DNA of 64,000 nucleotides, taken from the NCBI RefSeq assembly GCF_014217805.1, contig NZ_CP055156.1, forward strand, positions 4,904,585 to 4,968,584, given 5' to 3'. This stretch comes from Adhaeribacter swui (GTDB lineage: Bacteria; Bacteroidota; Bacteroidia; Cytophagales; Hymenobacteraceae). Positions 1 through 9,518 of this stretch are shown piece by piece. Below the pieces are notes generated by a model. It ran no database searches and was not told the DNA's origin. It was given only the letters and a program-made list of their open reading frames with translations. Within the stretch, counting starts at the first letter, position 1. Every line of letters begins with the position of its first letter. The position numbers and the translations under genes were made by a program.

Positions 1-243
1 TGCCGCCAACTCTACTCCCGGTACCTGTAAGGCCGAACGGACATCGTTGTATCCCATAATGCCCATGCCAATGCAAGCCACCCGGATTTTGTCGTTTGCC
101 GAAATTTTCTTTTCCGCAGCTAAAATCCGCTGTTCCCGGCTTTCTTCCGACTCGGCCAAAGCGTGCACCGAACCACCCGCTAACAATAATGAAGACGCTC
201 CCAGTTGTTGAATAAATTTTCGGCGCGAAGAAAAAACTGACAT
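1..243 (-). CDS. Gfo/Idh/MocA-family oxidoreductase, Tat-exported (N-terminal 81 codons only)
   Basis: Read from an ATG at 241-243 on the minus strand; the frame stays open to the window edge, so the C-terminal part is missing. The N-terminus has a twin-arginine signal (RRKF at residues 7-10) followed by a small-residue hydrophobic stretch (about 15-30). Residues 53-64 ([12 protein letters not shown]) form the first beta strand and GxGxxG loop of a Rossmann fold. This combination is typical of periplasmic NAD(P)-dependent Gfo/Idh/MocA sugar oxidoreductases, common in Bacteroidota and Planctomycetes and usually involved in sugar or cyclitol metabolism. The substrate cannot be inferred from the visible part. 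Confidence 0.8.
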   Translation of the reverse strand, partial: MSVFSSRRKFIQQLGASSLLLAGGSVHALAESEESREQRILAAEKKISANDKIRVACIGMGIMGYNDVRSALQVPGVELAA

Positions 244-835
244 GCTGTTATTTTTAAATGATGAAACAAGGGCTGTTTAATTTAGAGCCCGCTACGGGCT
301 TACAACATCCAATATAAAAAGATATTTAAATAAAAGTAAGATTATACCGGGTTTATCTTACCAGTCAACTTTTAAGAAGCAACTTTTCTGGTCGGAAGAA
401 CAGGAAATAAAAATGAAATACTTGCCATGGCTTAACGCCCTTTAATAGCTTAACAGCCGTAGACTTGCCGGTAAAACCCAGAAATCAACTTAAAAAGAAA
501 GATGTAGGAAATTGAGTAGCATCTCCCGCCAGCGGGTAGCTGTCGGGCATTAATAGAGGGAAGTTTTCAACTTCTGGTCAGTTGAAAACTGGCCATAATA
601 AGTAGCTTCAAGATATACTGCGGTAATCTTGAAGCAGGTTTATGGAGTTAATTTACAGCTGGTGACCTTGGGTAAACACCTCATTTTACATGGTTGCCTA
701 ATCAAACTTTAAAACGATAAATCTCTAAAATTTTAAATTTTAAAATTTAGCATTTGCCAGATTGTCCATATAGGCATTATGCCATTAGGTATTAAGCAAG
801 ACTTTAGAGTAATTCTAAAACTACACAGCGTTAGG
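244..835. other. Intergenic region, no gene seen
   Basis: 592 bases between two minus-strand genes. I see no convincing coding frame. It holds the 10-bp inverted repeat listed separately (562-590) and an AT palindrome-like stretch at 727-748 made of AAAATTTT/AAATTTT units, the motif found across this window. Confidence 0.6.
562..590. repeat. 10-bp perfect inverted repeat, possible operator or stem-loop
   Basis: AGTTTTCAAC (562-571) and GTTGAAAACT (581-590) are exact reverse complements with a 9-base spacer. There is no T tract on either strand, so it is not a classical terminator. It lies downstream of the AsmA-like gene and about 320 bases upstream of the Tat oxidoreductase start. Confidence 0.45.
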
Positions 836-3832
836 TTATTTAGCAGTGAGGGGTTGGTTAAATGTAAACGAGGTATCTAATTGATGCTGGCGAAGGACGT
901 TGTTAAATTCGCTCAAGAGAGCTTTGTTGTTCGTTATCCGATCTTTTTTGTTGCCCAATTTTACTTTATACTTGTCTTGTTCGCGCGTTAAAATTAAATG
1001 TTGCAGGTTCGAGCTGGACAAAGTAGCCGTAGAATCCTGGATTTTCTCGATGCGTTTTTTATTATTTCCAAAAAGCACATTAAATACATTTATATCCATA
1101 TTTAAATCGGCGCTACCTCCCATTTTGTATTTTCCGCTTAATTCAAAATCGGTTAAATTGCTGTTCATGCGCACCTTTGGCGTAATAAACTGGTTGTTTT
1201 GCATCACAAACCGGGTGGTTACATCGTCGAAGAACAAGTGGCGGGTTCGCTCATTTCTTAAAAAACGAAGGGCATTTTGAATAGGGGCAACTTCAATTAA
1301 CTCCATGCCTCGGAAAGTAGCATTGGCATAAGCAGCCGTTCGCTCAAATGCCGGCGAAAAAGTTTGGTCTAACGCGGTTGTAAGCGAAACTTGACATTCT
1401 GCTTCGCCCCGGATGCTGTTGCTGCTGAGCACATCCATGTTCATTTGGTTTGCTACTGCAAATAGTTGTTGTAAATTAATGCCTTTTACCTGGGCTTGTA
1501 GCCGCAAAGGGTAAATATTATGCGCATTGTTTATTTGTAAATTACCATGGCTGTTAATTTGTCCGCCAAATGCATTTAAAGATAACTGACTAAGCTGCGC
1601 CCGTTCTTTATTTAAATTTACCCGCAAAAGCAAGTTTGACCCATGTAAATACTCGTATTGCACCCGATGGGCAGTTACCTTTAAAGCCGCAAAAAAGCTG
1701 TTTTTTTGCAGATTTGCTTTCCGGCGTTTACTGTTTTGCCGGGTATTACCTTCAGATTGTGGCACTAATTTTTTTAACTCGGCCAGGTGCAGCATAAAAG
1801 TTTGTAAATTTAAAAAATCGTAATGCAGATTTGCTTGCAGGTAAGGCGATCGGATGCCGGCTCTTGTTAACTGAAAACCACCCGTAGCAGTAGCATTACC
1901 ACCTTCGGACGAAGTGAACCGCATGTTTGTTAAAGTAACCCGCTGGCCTAACTGATTTACCTGAAATTTTAAATTCCGGAGCGCTTCTTTGCTGGTTACA
2001 TTTAAAACACCAACCCGCACGTTTATTTGCGAACTGGCCGCTCGTAGCAATGACAGTAATACCTGGTTTACCTCTGGTTCGGTTCGAGTTTGTGTGGTAT
2101 TACTTCCTTTTTGCATTTGGCGTGAATTTTTAACTAAGCGGTAAGCACTTTCTCCCGTTGGACGATAGCTTGCCAGCCGGTAAATGCTTGAACTTTGGTT
2201 ATAGGCCTGCGCCTGGTTTAAGTCAGCCGCCAGGCGTCCGCCATTAGATGCGTACAAATTACCTTGTATCCAATCTGCATGCAGTGCGGCAGCGGTAAAA
2301 TCTACTTTAGCCCGCAGTAAACCAGGCTGCTTAAACAAGTAAGGCAAGTAGTTTTGGATAGAAGCGTTTAAATTAAATGGTTTGCCAGCTAAAAGGCCGC
2401 CTAAATTTTTTAGGCTTACATCTTTATCGGTAAATAAAATTTTACCAGTTACGTTACGGCACATCACTAAAAAGCCTTCCGGTTGAAAAGCCGCTTGTTT
2501 TAGCTCAATTTCGCCGTGCGCCGAAACTTGCGGAGAGCTTCCTTGCAAGGAATCGGGTAATACGCCGCTAATTTTTAGATTTCCCGTAATTTCTCCCTGG
2601 TTTACTTTGCTGATGGGCAATGACAGCAACTGGGTAAGCTCCGGCAAGTTTAACTGGCCTTTGCCGGCTAGGGTAAATTCCGGTTTAGTAAAATTTTTTA
2701 AATCTATATGCATTTGCACCTGGCCTTTACCCATTTGCGCGCTAATACGTGACAATAACAACCGGCTGGACTCCGGCAAATGTTTAGTGCCGTTGTCCAG
2801 GATACCCGCCAGCATTACGTTGTTTATTTTTTTGTTGATACTGGGCAAGAATAATTCGCCATTATTTAGCCGGAATTTAACAATGCTGCGGGGCCGGAAA
2901 CGGGGGCCACTTTCTCCCTGAAACCGGCCAATTAAATACACCCGGCTGTTTGATCTTAATTTATTTAAGGAATGCACTGCTGTAGGTGGCATAATTTGCC
3001 GGAATATTTGTAAAATGGGTTGATACCCCGCTATGGTAATATCCAGGTTAGCGCCTACGCCTGTACTTAATGAGGTATGCGTACCTTTTACATGTAAGGT
3101 ACTATTGTTTACTATGGCCTGGGTCTGGTAAATCTGGCCTTGTTTTTTAGTTAAATCGTAGCGGTAATGCGCATTAAGGGCAATAGCCTCGTTTTGAAAC
3201 AATTTCCGGCGATTCGTAACATAATGCGTGATTGCTCCTTGTAAGTTGCCACTAATATTTAATTCGTCGGCGGTGCGTTCCACAGCCAGTTTGGTTTGGT
3301 TTATTTTAATGGCAATGGAGTTTTTTTTAAACCGATTTTCGCTGATAAACTGCCCATTGTTTATAACTACATTTTTAATACGAAATAAGAACTTTTCGGC
3401 TGTGGTATCGGGCCGGACTACCTGCCGGAAGCGTAACCCATTTTTATTCCCGTTCTCATTAATAAACTGGCGAAAAACAAAATCGTTTAAAACCAGTCGG
3501 GCTACTCTAATGCGGTGCAAATTAAACTGAGTAAGCGGTATTATGATTTCTGCCTTCTTTACAGCGGCTACCTGTAGCCGGGCTGTACCAACGGTATCAA
3601 CCAGCGATAAATTATTAAAAGTAAAAGTTGCCCGCGGGAAATGTTTCCAGATGGAAAAGGAAGTAGAAAACGGCTCCAAAACTAAGTCGGATTGTAACTC
3701 GAAGCGGGTACGGATATAAGAACTGGCTTTTTGCCGGTATATTCTGGCAATTACTTCAAAAGCTATACTTAAAATGCTTAATAATAGCACAAAAATAAGT
3801 ACATACTTTTTAGTTTTTACATTGAGGCGCAT
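836..3832 (-). CDS. AsmA-family protein, large (998 aa)
   Basis: One N-terminal membrane segment (about residues 10-30) is followed by a very long, repeat-like beta-rich region, the architecture of AsmA-like proteins (AsmA, TamB, YhdP relatives). These are inner-membrane-anchored periplasmic proteins; recent work on the family supports a role as bridges for phospholipid transport to the outer membrane. The C-terminal part (about residues 780-960) looks like the AsmA-like C-terminal domain found in Bacteroidota homologues. It is a single-gene unit, divergent from the acetyltransferase at 4091. The start is an ATG directly followed by the basic segment RLNVKTKKY that precedes the membrane helix. 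Family assignment is fairly secure; the precise cargo is inference. Confidence 0.8.
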   Translation of the reverse strand: MRLNVKTKKYVLIFVLLLSILSIAFEVIARIYRQKASSYIRTRFELQSDLVLEPFSTSFSIWKHFPRATFTFNNLSLVDTVGTARLQVAAVKKAEIIIPLTQFNLHRIRVARLVLNDFVFRQFINENGNKNGLRFRQVVRPDTTAEKFLFRIKNVVINNGQFISENRFKKNSIAIKINQTKLAVERTADELNISGNLQGAITHYVTNRRKLFQNEAIALNAHYRYDLTKKQGQIYQTQAIVNNSTLHVKGTHTSLSTGVGANLDITIAGYQPILQIFRQIMPPTAVHSLNKLRSNSRVYLIGRFQGESGPRFRPRSIVKFRLNNGELFLPSINKKINNVMLAGILDNGTKHLPESSRLLLSRISAQMGKGQVQMHIDLKNFTKPEFTLAGKGQLNLPELTQLLSLPISKVNQGEITGNLKISGVLPDSLQGSSPQVSAHGEIELKQAAFQPEGFLVMCRNVTGKILFTDKDVSLKNLGGLLAGKPFNLNASIQNYLPYLFKQPGLLRAKVDFTAAALHADWIQGNLYASNGGRLAADLNQAQAYNQSSSIYRLASYRPTGESAYRLVKNSRQMQKGSNTTQTRTEPEVNQVLLSLLRAASSQINVRVGVLNVTSKEALRNLKFQVNQLGQRVTLTNMRFTSSEGGNATATGGFQLTRAGIRSPYLQANLHYDFLNLQTFMLHLAELKKLVPQSEGNTRQNSKRRKANLQKNSFFAALKVTAHRVQYEYLHGSNLLLRVNLNKERAQLSQLSLNAFGGQINSHGNLQINNAHNIYPLRLQAQVKGINLQQLFAVANQMNMDVLSSNSIRGEAECQVSLTTALDQTFSPAFERTAAYANATFRGMELIEVAPIQNALRFLRNERTRHLFFDDVTTRFVMQNNQFITPKVRMNSNLTDFELSGKYKMGGSADLNMDINVFNVLFGNNKKRIEKIQDSTATLSSSNLQHLILTREQDKYKVKLGNKKDRITNNKALLSEFNNVLRQHQLDTSFTFNQPLTAK

Positions 3833-4090
3833 GCAATAAAGGTTATCAGTATTTAACCAGTTTTTCAGGTTAGTAATTTATCATACGTAAAAACCTATAT
3901 AATTGGCTAAAATTAAAGAATAACGTATTGCAGCTTGTTTTTTCGATTAAACATCCAAGCGGTACTATGTAGCCACATTGCTGCAGGAATAATTAGCAAC
4001 TTTTATAATCCAAAATATTCATTTTTTACCCGTAATTTACGCCTTAATAACAGGTACCACTCGGGTACCGCTCAATTTTAAAATTTTAAA

Positions 4091-5254
4091 ATGCAGCTTG
4101 TTGAAGTTACTACACCGGCCCTGGCCAAACAATTTATTCAGGTAGCCGTTGATTTGTATAAAGGCGATCCAAATTTTATCCGGCCATTAGATAAAGATAT
4201 TGAGCAGGTTTTTGATCCCAAGCAAAATAAATACTTTCGGCACGGCGAATGCATCCGTTGGCTATTATTAAACCCACAAGGCCGGGCCATAGGCCGAGTG
4301 GCCGCTTTTATTGATAAACGGACTGCCCCTAAATTTGAACAGCCCACCGGCGGCATGGGCTTTTTTGAATGCATTAACGACCAGTCGGCAGCTAACTTGT
4401 TGTTTAAACAATGCCAAACCTGGCTGGAGGCCCGGGGAATAGAAGCCATGGATGGGCCCATTAATTTTGGTGACCGGGATAAATGGTGGGGCTTGCTGGT
4501 AGAAGAATTTTCGCCGGCCTCCTACAATACCAACTACAACTTCCCATATTACCGCCAATTGTTCGAAAACTACGGCTTTCAGGTTTACTTTAAGCAATTT
4601 ACCTATTACCGCCAGGTAATGGCTCCGTTAAGCGACCGGTACATTGATAAAGCCAAAGCAATTTACGCTCATCCCGATTATTCTTTCCGGCACCTGGAAC
4701 GCAAAAAATTAGCGCAATACACCGAAGATTTCCGGAAAGTTTATAACCTGGCCTGGGGCAAACACCAAGGCGTAAAAGAAATGAGCTCGGCACAGGCTAC
4801 GTTAATTATGCAAAAAATGAAGCCTATCCTGGACGAGCGCATTATGTGGTTTGCTTACTACAAAAATGAACCCATCGGCTTTTTCATATCTATTCCGGAG
4901 TTAAACCAATTGTTCCGGTACGTAAATGGCAAGCTCGATTTAATCGGAAAAATTAAATTTTTATATCATAAATGGAAGGGAAGCTGCACCCGTATGTGCG
5001 GCATTGTGTTTGGCATTGCCCCGGACCATCAGCGGAAAGGAGTGGAAGCCGCTATGATTTATGCCAGCAGTAAGTACTATCGCAGTGTTCCTAATTTACC
5101 TTATCAAGATATTGTAATGAACTGGATCGGCGATTTTAATCCGAAGATGATGCGGGTGGCCGAACAAATTGATGCGCACATTTATAAAACCCACTTTACT
5201 TACCGTAAGCTTTTCGACGAGACCAAGGAGTTTAAACGGGCACCAATCATTTAA
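4091..5254 (+). CDS. GNAT-fold acetyltransferase of the YghO-like type
   Basis: 387 aa, longer than a single GNAT domain. The N-terminal half carries conserved-looking aromatic motifs (for example FGDRDKWWGLL around residues 126-136 and the YNFPYY stretch after it) that I recognise from E. coli YghO-like proteins annotated as GNAT N-acetyltransferases. The C-terminal part has a CoA-loop-like motif, APDHQRKGVEAAM, around residues 308-320. It is soluble, with no signal peptide. The substrate is unknown. The ATG is immediately preceded by the AT motif AATTTTAAAATTTTAAA (4074-4090). A strong hairpin terminator follows at 5326-5363, so it is probably monocistronic. Confidence 0.75.
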   Translation: MQLVEVTTPALAKQFIQVAVDLYKGDPNFIRPLDKDIEQVFDPKQNKYFRHGECIRWLLLNPQGRAIGRVAAFIDKRTAPKFEQPTGGMGFFECINDQSAANLLFKQCQTWLEARGIEAMDGPINFGDRDKWWGLLVEEFSPASYNTNYNFPYYRQLFENYGFQVYFKQFTYYRQVMAPLSDRYIDKAKAIYAHPDYSFRHLERKKLAQYTEDFRKVYNLAWGKHQGVKEMSSAQATLIMQKMKPILDERIMWFAYYKNEPIGFFISIPELNQLFRYVNGKLDLIGKIKFLYHKWKGSCTRMCGIVFGIAPDHQRKGVEAAMIYASSKYYRSVPNLPYQDIVMNWIGDFNPKMMRVAEQIDAHIYKTHFTYRKLFDETKEFKRAPII

Positions 5255-5867
5255 GTACCAAAACTAAAACAAGGAATTTATTTAAAAGTGGTTCTTCTGG
5301 TTGATACCGCTTATCATTAAAAAATAAAAAAATCTAACCGGTACTTACTGGTTAGATTTTTTTATTCCGGTTGCACCGAACAAACCGCCGTTAACATTCA
5401 TAATCAAATAACGAGTTCTTTTGCGTAAGGCTGGTGCCGCATGTAGCAATAAAGAACCTGCTGAGCTTTGGTTATGGTATTAATCAAATATAAATATTAA
5501 AATATTTTTATATTTATATTTTAAATCAGTATAATTAAGTAGAAATACGTAAGAATTGTATTTACTCCGTCATTTAAATTAGCGCGCAAGTTAGCAAGGT
5601 ATAACGCAATAGATTTTACTGAGCCAAACAAACGATCTTTTAATTTAAACTTAATCTTTCCAATTTTTTACTTTTTGTAGAGGGCTTAATGCTTTTTGCA
5701 TTTGTGGTGCGGGTAACCTAATTTATTTAGGAAAAATTTTTTAAAATTAGGATAGTATAAACATTTTAATTAATTTATAAAATATTCTAAGATGGTAAGC
5801 AATTGAAATTGTTTGCCCTTGTAGAAGTGAGCCCCTCCTTTACTAAAAATATTTTACAAAATTTTTT
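5255..5867. other. Intergenic region with terminator and AT-only inverted repeat
   Basis: 613 bases between two plus-strand genes. It contains the hairpin terminator at 5326-5363 and an AT-only inverted repeat (AAATATAAATAT at 5486-5497 against ATATTTATATTT at 5510-5521). The rest is AT-rich without a coding frame and probably includes the promoter of the histidine kinase; I cannot place that promoter with confidence. Confidence 0.6.
5326..5363. terminator. Rho-independent terminator, bidirectional
   Basis: Fourteen-base perfect stem: AAAAAAATCTAACC (5326-5339) pairs with GGTTAGATTTTTTT (5350-5363) over a 10-base loop, with A and T tracts on both sides. It sits about 70 bases after the stop of the acetyltransferase. 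Confidence 0.85.
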
Positions 5868-7508
5868 ATGGCAGATAGCGGCGCGTTTGAAATAGATGGT
5901 AAATTCCGGGCCTTAGTTGAAAATACGTCAGATACCATAGTTATTGCGGATGATTTAAATAATATCATCTTCAGCAATAATAAAATCTTTTCTACTTTTG
6001 GTTACCTGCCCGAAGAAGTTTTGCAAAAGCCTTTAACTATTCTGTTGCCTCCACCTTACCGCGATATTTACGCCATTGAATTTTCGAGGTTTATAAAAAA
6101 TTACAAAGCCAAGGCATTTAACCCCATTACGGAAGTACTGGGCTATTGTAAAGATGGTACTATTATTCCGGCAGAAATATCGCTGGCCGTTTGGGAAGAA
6201 GCAAATGGGCACGTTTATTCTTCGGTAATAATCAGAGATGTATCGGAACGTAAAAAATGGGAAGATAACCTGGAAAAAGAGCGCGACTTTTTACAAGCCA
6301 TCTTGGATAACGCCGAAGATTCTATTATTGGCTGCGATGAAAACGGGGAAATTACCTATTTCAATCATTCAGCCCGGAATAAAAAACTTATTTCGGCTCA
6401 ACCCGACAGAAAGAAAAATTGGTTTAACCATTATCAGTTTTATTACCCGGGCAACGATCAACCCATTCCTCTGCACGATACTCCTTTGTTCCGGGCTTTA
6501 AGAGGCGAAGAAGTTAAAAACCAGGAAATCCTGGTTAAAGCAGAGGATAATACGTGTTTTGTTTTACTGGCGAACGGACGCCAGATTGTAAGTAAAAACG
6601 GCGTAGTGCGGGGAGCCGTAATTGTTATTCAGGACATAACCATGCGCCGGGAAAACCGGAAAAACTTACTGGACAAAAACCGGGAATTATCGCAAGCGTA
6701 CAGCGATTTAAAAGAAGCCGAACAAAAGTTAAAAGAAGCGAATACCTTATTGGAGTCGCGCGTAGCAGCCCGTACCGAAGAACTTTTAGCTAAAAATCAA
6801 GAACTTAACCTTACCAACGCCGCTTTACAGAAACTGAACATTAACCTGGATAATTTTATTCATATAGCTTCCCACGATTTAAAAGTACCCATCACCAACT
6901 TGGAGGCTTTGCTTAAAATTTTAGAATCAAGTATTGGCAATACCAACGAAGATGCTCTGGAAATACTGGAGAAAATTGAAATATCGGTGGCCCGCCTGAA
7001 AAAATCGGTAAAGGCTGTAGGCGAAGTAGCTAAAGTACAAAAACAATTAGAGTACCAAACCGAACATATTGATCTGCCAGAACTTGTAATTGAAATTACC
7101 GAAAGTATTGCGGAACAATTAAACGATGTCCAATTAAGTTATGATTTTTCGGCTTGCGATACTATCTATTTTTCCTATGTAAATTTAAAAAGTATTGTAT
7201 CTAACCTGATTACCAACGCCATTAAATACCGATCACCGGACCGGGCTCCCATGATAAAAATTTATACCGAAAGAGTAGCAGATGGGGTTACTTTAGCTAT
7301 TCAGGATAACGGTTTAGGAATTGATTTAAATAAAAACGGGAATAAGTTATTTTCCATGTTTTCCCGCTTACACGACCACGTAGAAGGTTCCGGAATAGGC
7401 TTATACATTATTAAACGGATTATTGAAAATAGCGGCGGCTACATCACTGTCAGCAGCGAATTAGGAGTAGGGTCTACCTTCACCGTTTTTTTTTTAAATC
7501 AAGTTTGA
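5868..7508 (+). CDS. Soluble PAS-domain sensor histidine kinase
   Basis: 546 aa with no membrane segment, so cytoplasmic sensing. Domain order: PAS (about 8-125, ending with the RDVSERK linker), a second PAS (about 140-260), a coiled coil (about 265-330), HisKA with the phospho-acceptor in FIHIASHDLKVP (H336), then HATPase_c with N-box NLITNAIKYR, G1 DNGLGI and G2 GSGIGLYIIKRIIE (about 505). All catalytic motifs appear intact. There is no response regulator or receiver domain next to it, so it is an orphan kinase within this window. Partner and signal are unknown; isolated PAS kinases like this are common in Cytophagales. Confidence 0.9.
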   Translation: MADSGAFEIDGKFRALVENTSDTIVIADDLNNIIFSNNKIFSTFGYLPEEVLQKPLTILLPPPYRDIYAIEFSRFIKNYKAKAFNPITEVLGYCKDGTIIPAEISLAVWEEANGHVYSSVIIRDVSERKKWEDNLEKERDFLQAILDNAEDSIIGCDENGEITYFNHSARNKKLISAQPDRKKNWFNHYQFYYPGNDQPIPLHDTPLFRALRGEEVKNQEILVKAEDNTCFVLLANGRQIVSKNGVVRGAVIVIQDITMRRENRKNLLDKNRELSQAYSDLKEAEQKLKEANTLLESRVAARTEELLAKNQELNLTNAALQKLNINLDNFIHIASHDLKVPITNLEALLKILESSIGNTNEDALEILEKIEISVARLKKSVKAVGEVAKVQKQLEYQTEHIDLPELVIEITESIAEQLNDVQLSYDFSACDTIYFSYVNLKSIVSNLITNAIKYRSPDRAPMIKIYTERVADGVTLAIQDNGLGIDLNKNGNKLFSMFSRLHDHVEGSGIGLYIIKRIIENSGGYITVSSELGVGSTFTVFFLNQV

Positions 7509-7700
7509 TTACCAAATTAAGTACCTGGTAAGTACTAAGGCCAAGTAACGTTAGAAATTTTTAAATTTTTAAAATTCTGGTAACCAACTATGCCACAAGT
7601 AGCTGTTCCAAATGCAAGAGCTGACGCTAAATTGGTCCATTGGTCAGCAAGTTTTTAGCATCAGGATATATCATATGTTCCAGAATAACTATTCCAGAAT

Positions 7701-7750
7701 ACCCGCATCTCCTTCCCTGTTTTTAGGGAAGGTGCCGTAGGCGGAAGGGT
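7701..7750. repeat. REP-like palindromic element
   Basis: Core hairpin CCTTCCCT-GTTTTT-AGGGAAGG (7711-7732) followed by TGCCGTAGGCGGAAGGGT, with outer ACCC (7701-7704) and GGGT (7747-7750) also complementary. The body AGGGAAGGTGCCG..GGCGGAAGGGT resembles an intergenic repeat I recall from many Bacteroidota genomes (variants with GGGGAGGTGCC..GGCGGAGGGGT). Only one copy is visible here, so repeat status rests on recall. Confidence 0.55.
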
Positions 7751-7930
7751 ATTTATAGCCAGACAAAAAGCCATACACTCAGCAATGAAGCAACTTTACG
7801 AAACAACTGCAGCTAGGCGAATGAGAATTTATTTTATGATTTGCAAATGACAGAAGTAAATCCGCTTCATCATAGAGCCACCGTTATTCCCGTTACATTT
7901 ATTCGTTTTAAATCTTACCGCAACCTTGGT

Positions 7931-7972
7931 AAAATCCGTAAACCGATTGGTAAACATTCAGTTACGGATTTT
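7931..7972. terminator. Terminator hairpin downstream of argH
   Basis: AAAATCCGTAA (7931-7941) is the exact reverse complement of TTACGGATTTT (7962-7972), an 11-bp stem with a 20-base loop, ending 11 bases beyond the argH stop on the minus strand. T tracts are short (4) but present on both strands, fitting the end of the arginine block. Confidence 0.7.
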
Positions 7973-7983
7973 TAAAAAATTGA

Positions 7984-9318
7984 CTAGGCCACCAATTTCG
8001 CAATGGCTAACTGAACTTGTTCAAAATTAAAACCTGCAATAGTTGCAGCCATTGCTTGTTGTATTTGATCGTTGCACAAGTTGCCAATGCTGCCTTCATG
8101 GGTGTGGTGCACTTCGCGGGCGGGATTAAAATTACCTTCTTCAATGGCCAAACCAATGTTCCGGTAAGCTTCCCGGAATGGTACTCCTTTTAAAACTTCA
8201 TTATTTACTACCTCTACGCTAAACAAGTACTTATACTTTTCATCATCCAGAATATTGTCTTTTACGATTACATTTTGCAGCATGAAAGTGGCCATTTGTA
8301 AACAGCCTTGCAGTTCCTGAAAGGCCGGTAAAAAGCTTTCTTTTACCAGTTGCAAATCGCGGTGATAGCCCGAAGGTAAGTTGGTGATGATAAAAGCAAT
8401 TTCGTTGGGTAAGGCTTGAAGCTTGTTGCATTTGGCCCGCATGATTTCAAAAACATCCGGATTTTTTTTATGCGGCATAATGCTGGAGCCGGTAGTTAAA
8501 TTATCCGGTAAACTTAAGAAACTAAAATTCTGATTTAAGTACAGGCAAATGTCCATGGCCATCTTCCCTAACGTAGCCGCCAGAGAGGCTAAAGCCGACG
8601 CCACATTTCTTTCGGTTTTTCCCCGCCCCATTTGCGCGTAAACTACATTATAGTTTAAAGAATCAAAGCCTAATAAATCGGTAGTAAGTTGCCGGTTTAA
8701 AGGGAAAGAAGAACCGTAGCCGGCAGCAGAGCCAAGCGGGTTTTTATTACTGATGTGGTAAGCGGCTTGCAGCATCAATAAATCATCTGTTAAGCTTTCG
8801 GCGTAGGCCCCAAACCACAAACCAAACGACGATGGCATGGCAATTTGCAGGTGCGTATAACCGGGCAACAACTTATCTTTATGTTCTTCACTTAACTTAA
8901 TTAATTGTTCAAAAAGCGCCTGCGTGCTCTCTACTGTTTTTTGAATTTCGCTCCGGATGTACAGCTTTAAATCCAACAACACCTGGTCGTTGCGCGAACG
9001 GCCACTATGAATTTTCTTGCCGGCATCACCTAATCGTTTGGTTAGCAATAGTTCTACCTGGGAATGGACGTCTTCAACGCCTTCTTCAATGGTAAAATTG
9101 CCAGCTTTAATATCCCGGTAAATATTTTTTAATTCTTGTTGTAAAATCGTGAGGTCGGAGCTATCTAACAACCCAATAGAAGCCAGCATTTGGGTATGCG
9201 CTAAAGAACCTAGTACATCAAATTCGGCGAGTAATACATCCAGTTCGCGGTCGCGGCCCACGGTAAATTGTTCTACTTCTGCTTTGGTGGTCGTATTTTT
9301 CTGCCAGAGTTTCATCAT
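7984..9318 (-). CDS. argH: Argininosuccinate lyase
   Basis: Catalyses the last arginine step, argininosuccinate to arginine and fumarate. The 444-aa length fits the fumarase/aspartase superfamily. Visible motifs: VHSQVELLLTKR (about 84-95), HSGRSRNDQ around residue 105, and the superfamily signature GSSIMPHKKNP at 277-287, which carries the catalytic serine. The protein begins MMKLWQ; either Met could be used. It is last in the arginine block, 195 bases after the deacylase gene, and the gap holds a degenerate inverted repeat, so it could have separate transcription. A terminator hairpin follows. Confidence 0.96.
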   Translation of the reverse strand: MMKLWQKNTTTKAEVEQFTVGRDRELDVLLAEFDVLGSLAHTQMLASIGLLDSSDLTILQQELKNIYRDIKAGNFTIEEGVEDVHSQVELLLTKRLGDAGKKIHSGRSRNDQVLLDLKLYIRSEIQKTVESTQALFEQLIKLSEEHKDKLLPGYTHLQIAMPSSFGLWFGAYAESLTDDLLMLQAAYHISNKNPLGSAAGYGSSFPLNRQLTTDLLGFDSLNYNVVYAQMGRGKTERNVASALASLAATLGKMAMDICLYLNQNFSFLSLPDNLTTGSSIMPHKKNPDVFEIMRAKCNKLQALPNEIAFIITNLPSGYHRDLQLVKESFLPAFQELQGCLQMATFMLQNVIVKDNILDDEKYKYLFSVEVVNNEVLKGVPFREAYRNIGLAIEEGNFNPAREVHHTHEGSIGNLCNDQIQQAMAATIAGFNFEQVQLAIAKLVA

Positions 9319-9342
9319 GTTTTAAGTAGTAAGTAGGTAACT

Positions 9343-9518
9343 AGTAGTAGGTAATAAGTTATAAGTATTAGGTGGTAAATATTAGATGTTGGGTCTAAGC
9401 TATTCATAAAGATTATGGAACAGATTTAAATAGATCATTCCAAATAATGAAATTTTAAAATTTTAGTTTTGATACTTAATACCTGCTACTTCCTACCTAA
9501 TACTTGTTACCTGCTACT
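9343..9518. repeat. Degenerate inverted repeat of AGTAGGTA-type units flanking the argE'-argH gap
   Basis: The left arm (about 9343-9386) reads AGTAGTAGGTAATAAG then AAGTATTAGGTGG. The reverse complement of the right arm (9474-9518) reads AGTAGCAGGTAACAAG then TATTAGGTAGGAAG. The units are imperfect and also partly tandem; further AGTA/GGTA units extend left to 9325. The right arm includes the TAG stop codon of the upstream gene. The spacer contains an AATTTTAAAATTTT stretch (9451-9464). Confidence 0.6.

Larger units (their letters stand above)
7509..7983. other. Intergenic region holding a REP-like element and the argH terminator
   Basis: 475 bases between convergent genes. It contains an AT motif (7555-7576), a REP-like palindromic element (7701-7750) and a terminator hairpin (7931-7972), both listed separately. 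No coding frame is supported. Confidence 0.6.

Noticed and set aside
5486-5521. AT-only inverted repeat as a terminator or origin element
   Set aside because: Such palindromes arise easily in AT-rich DNA; no iterons, DnaA boxes or replication genes are nearby.
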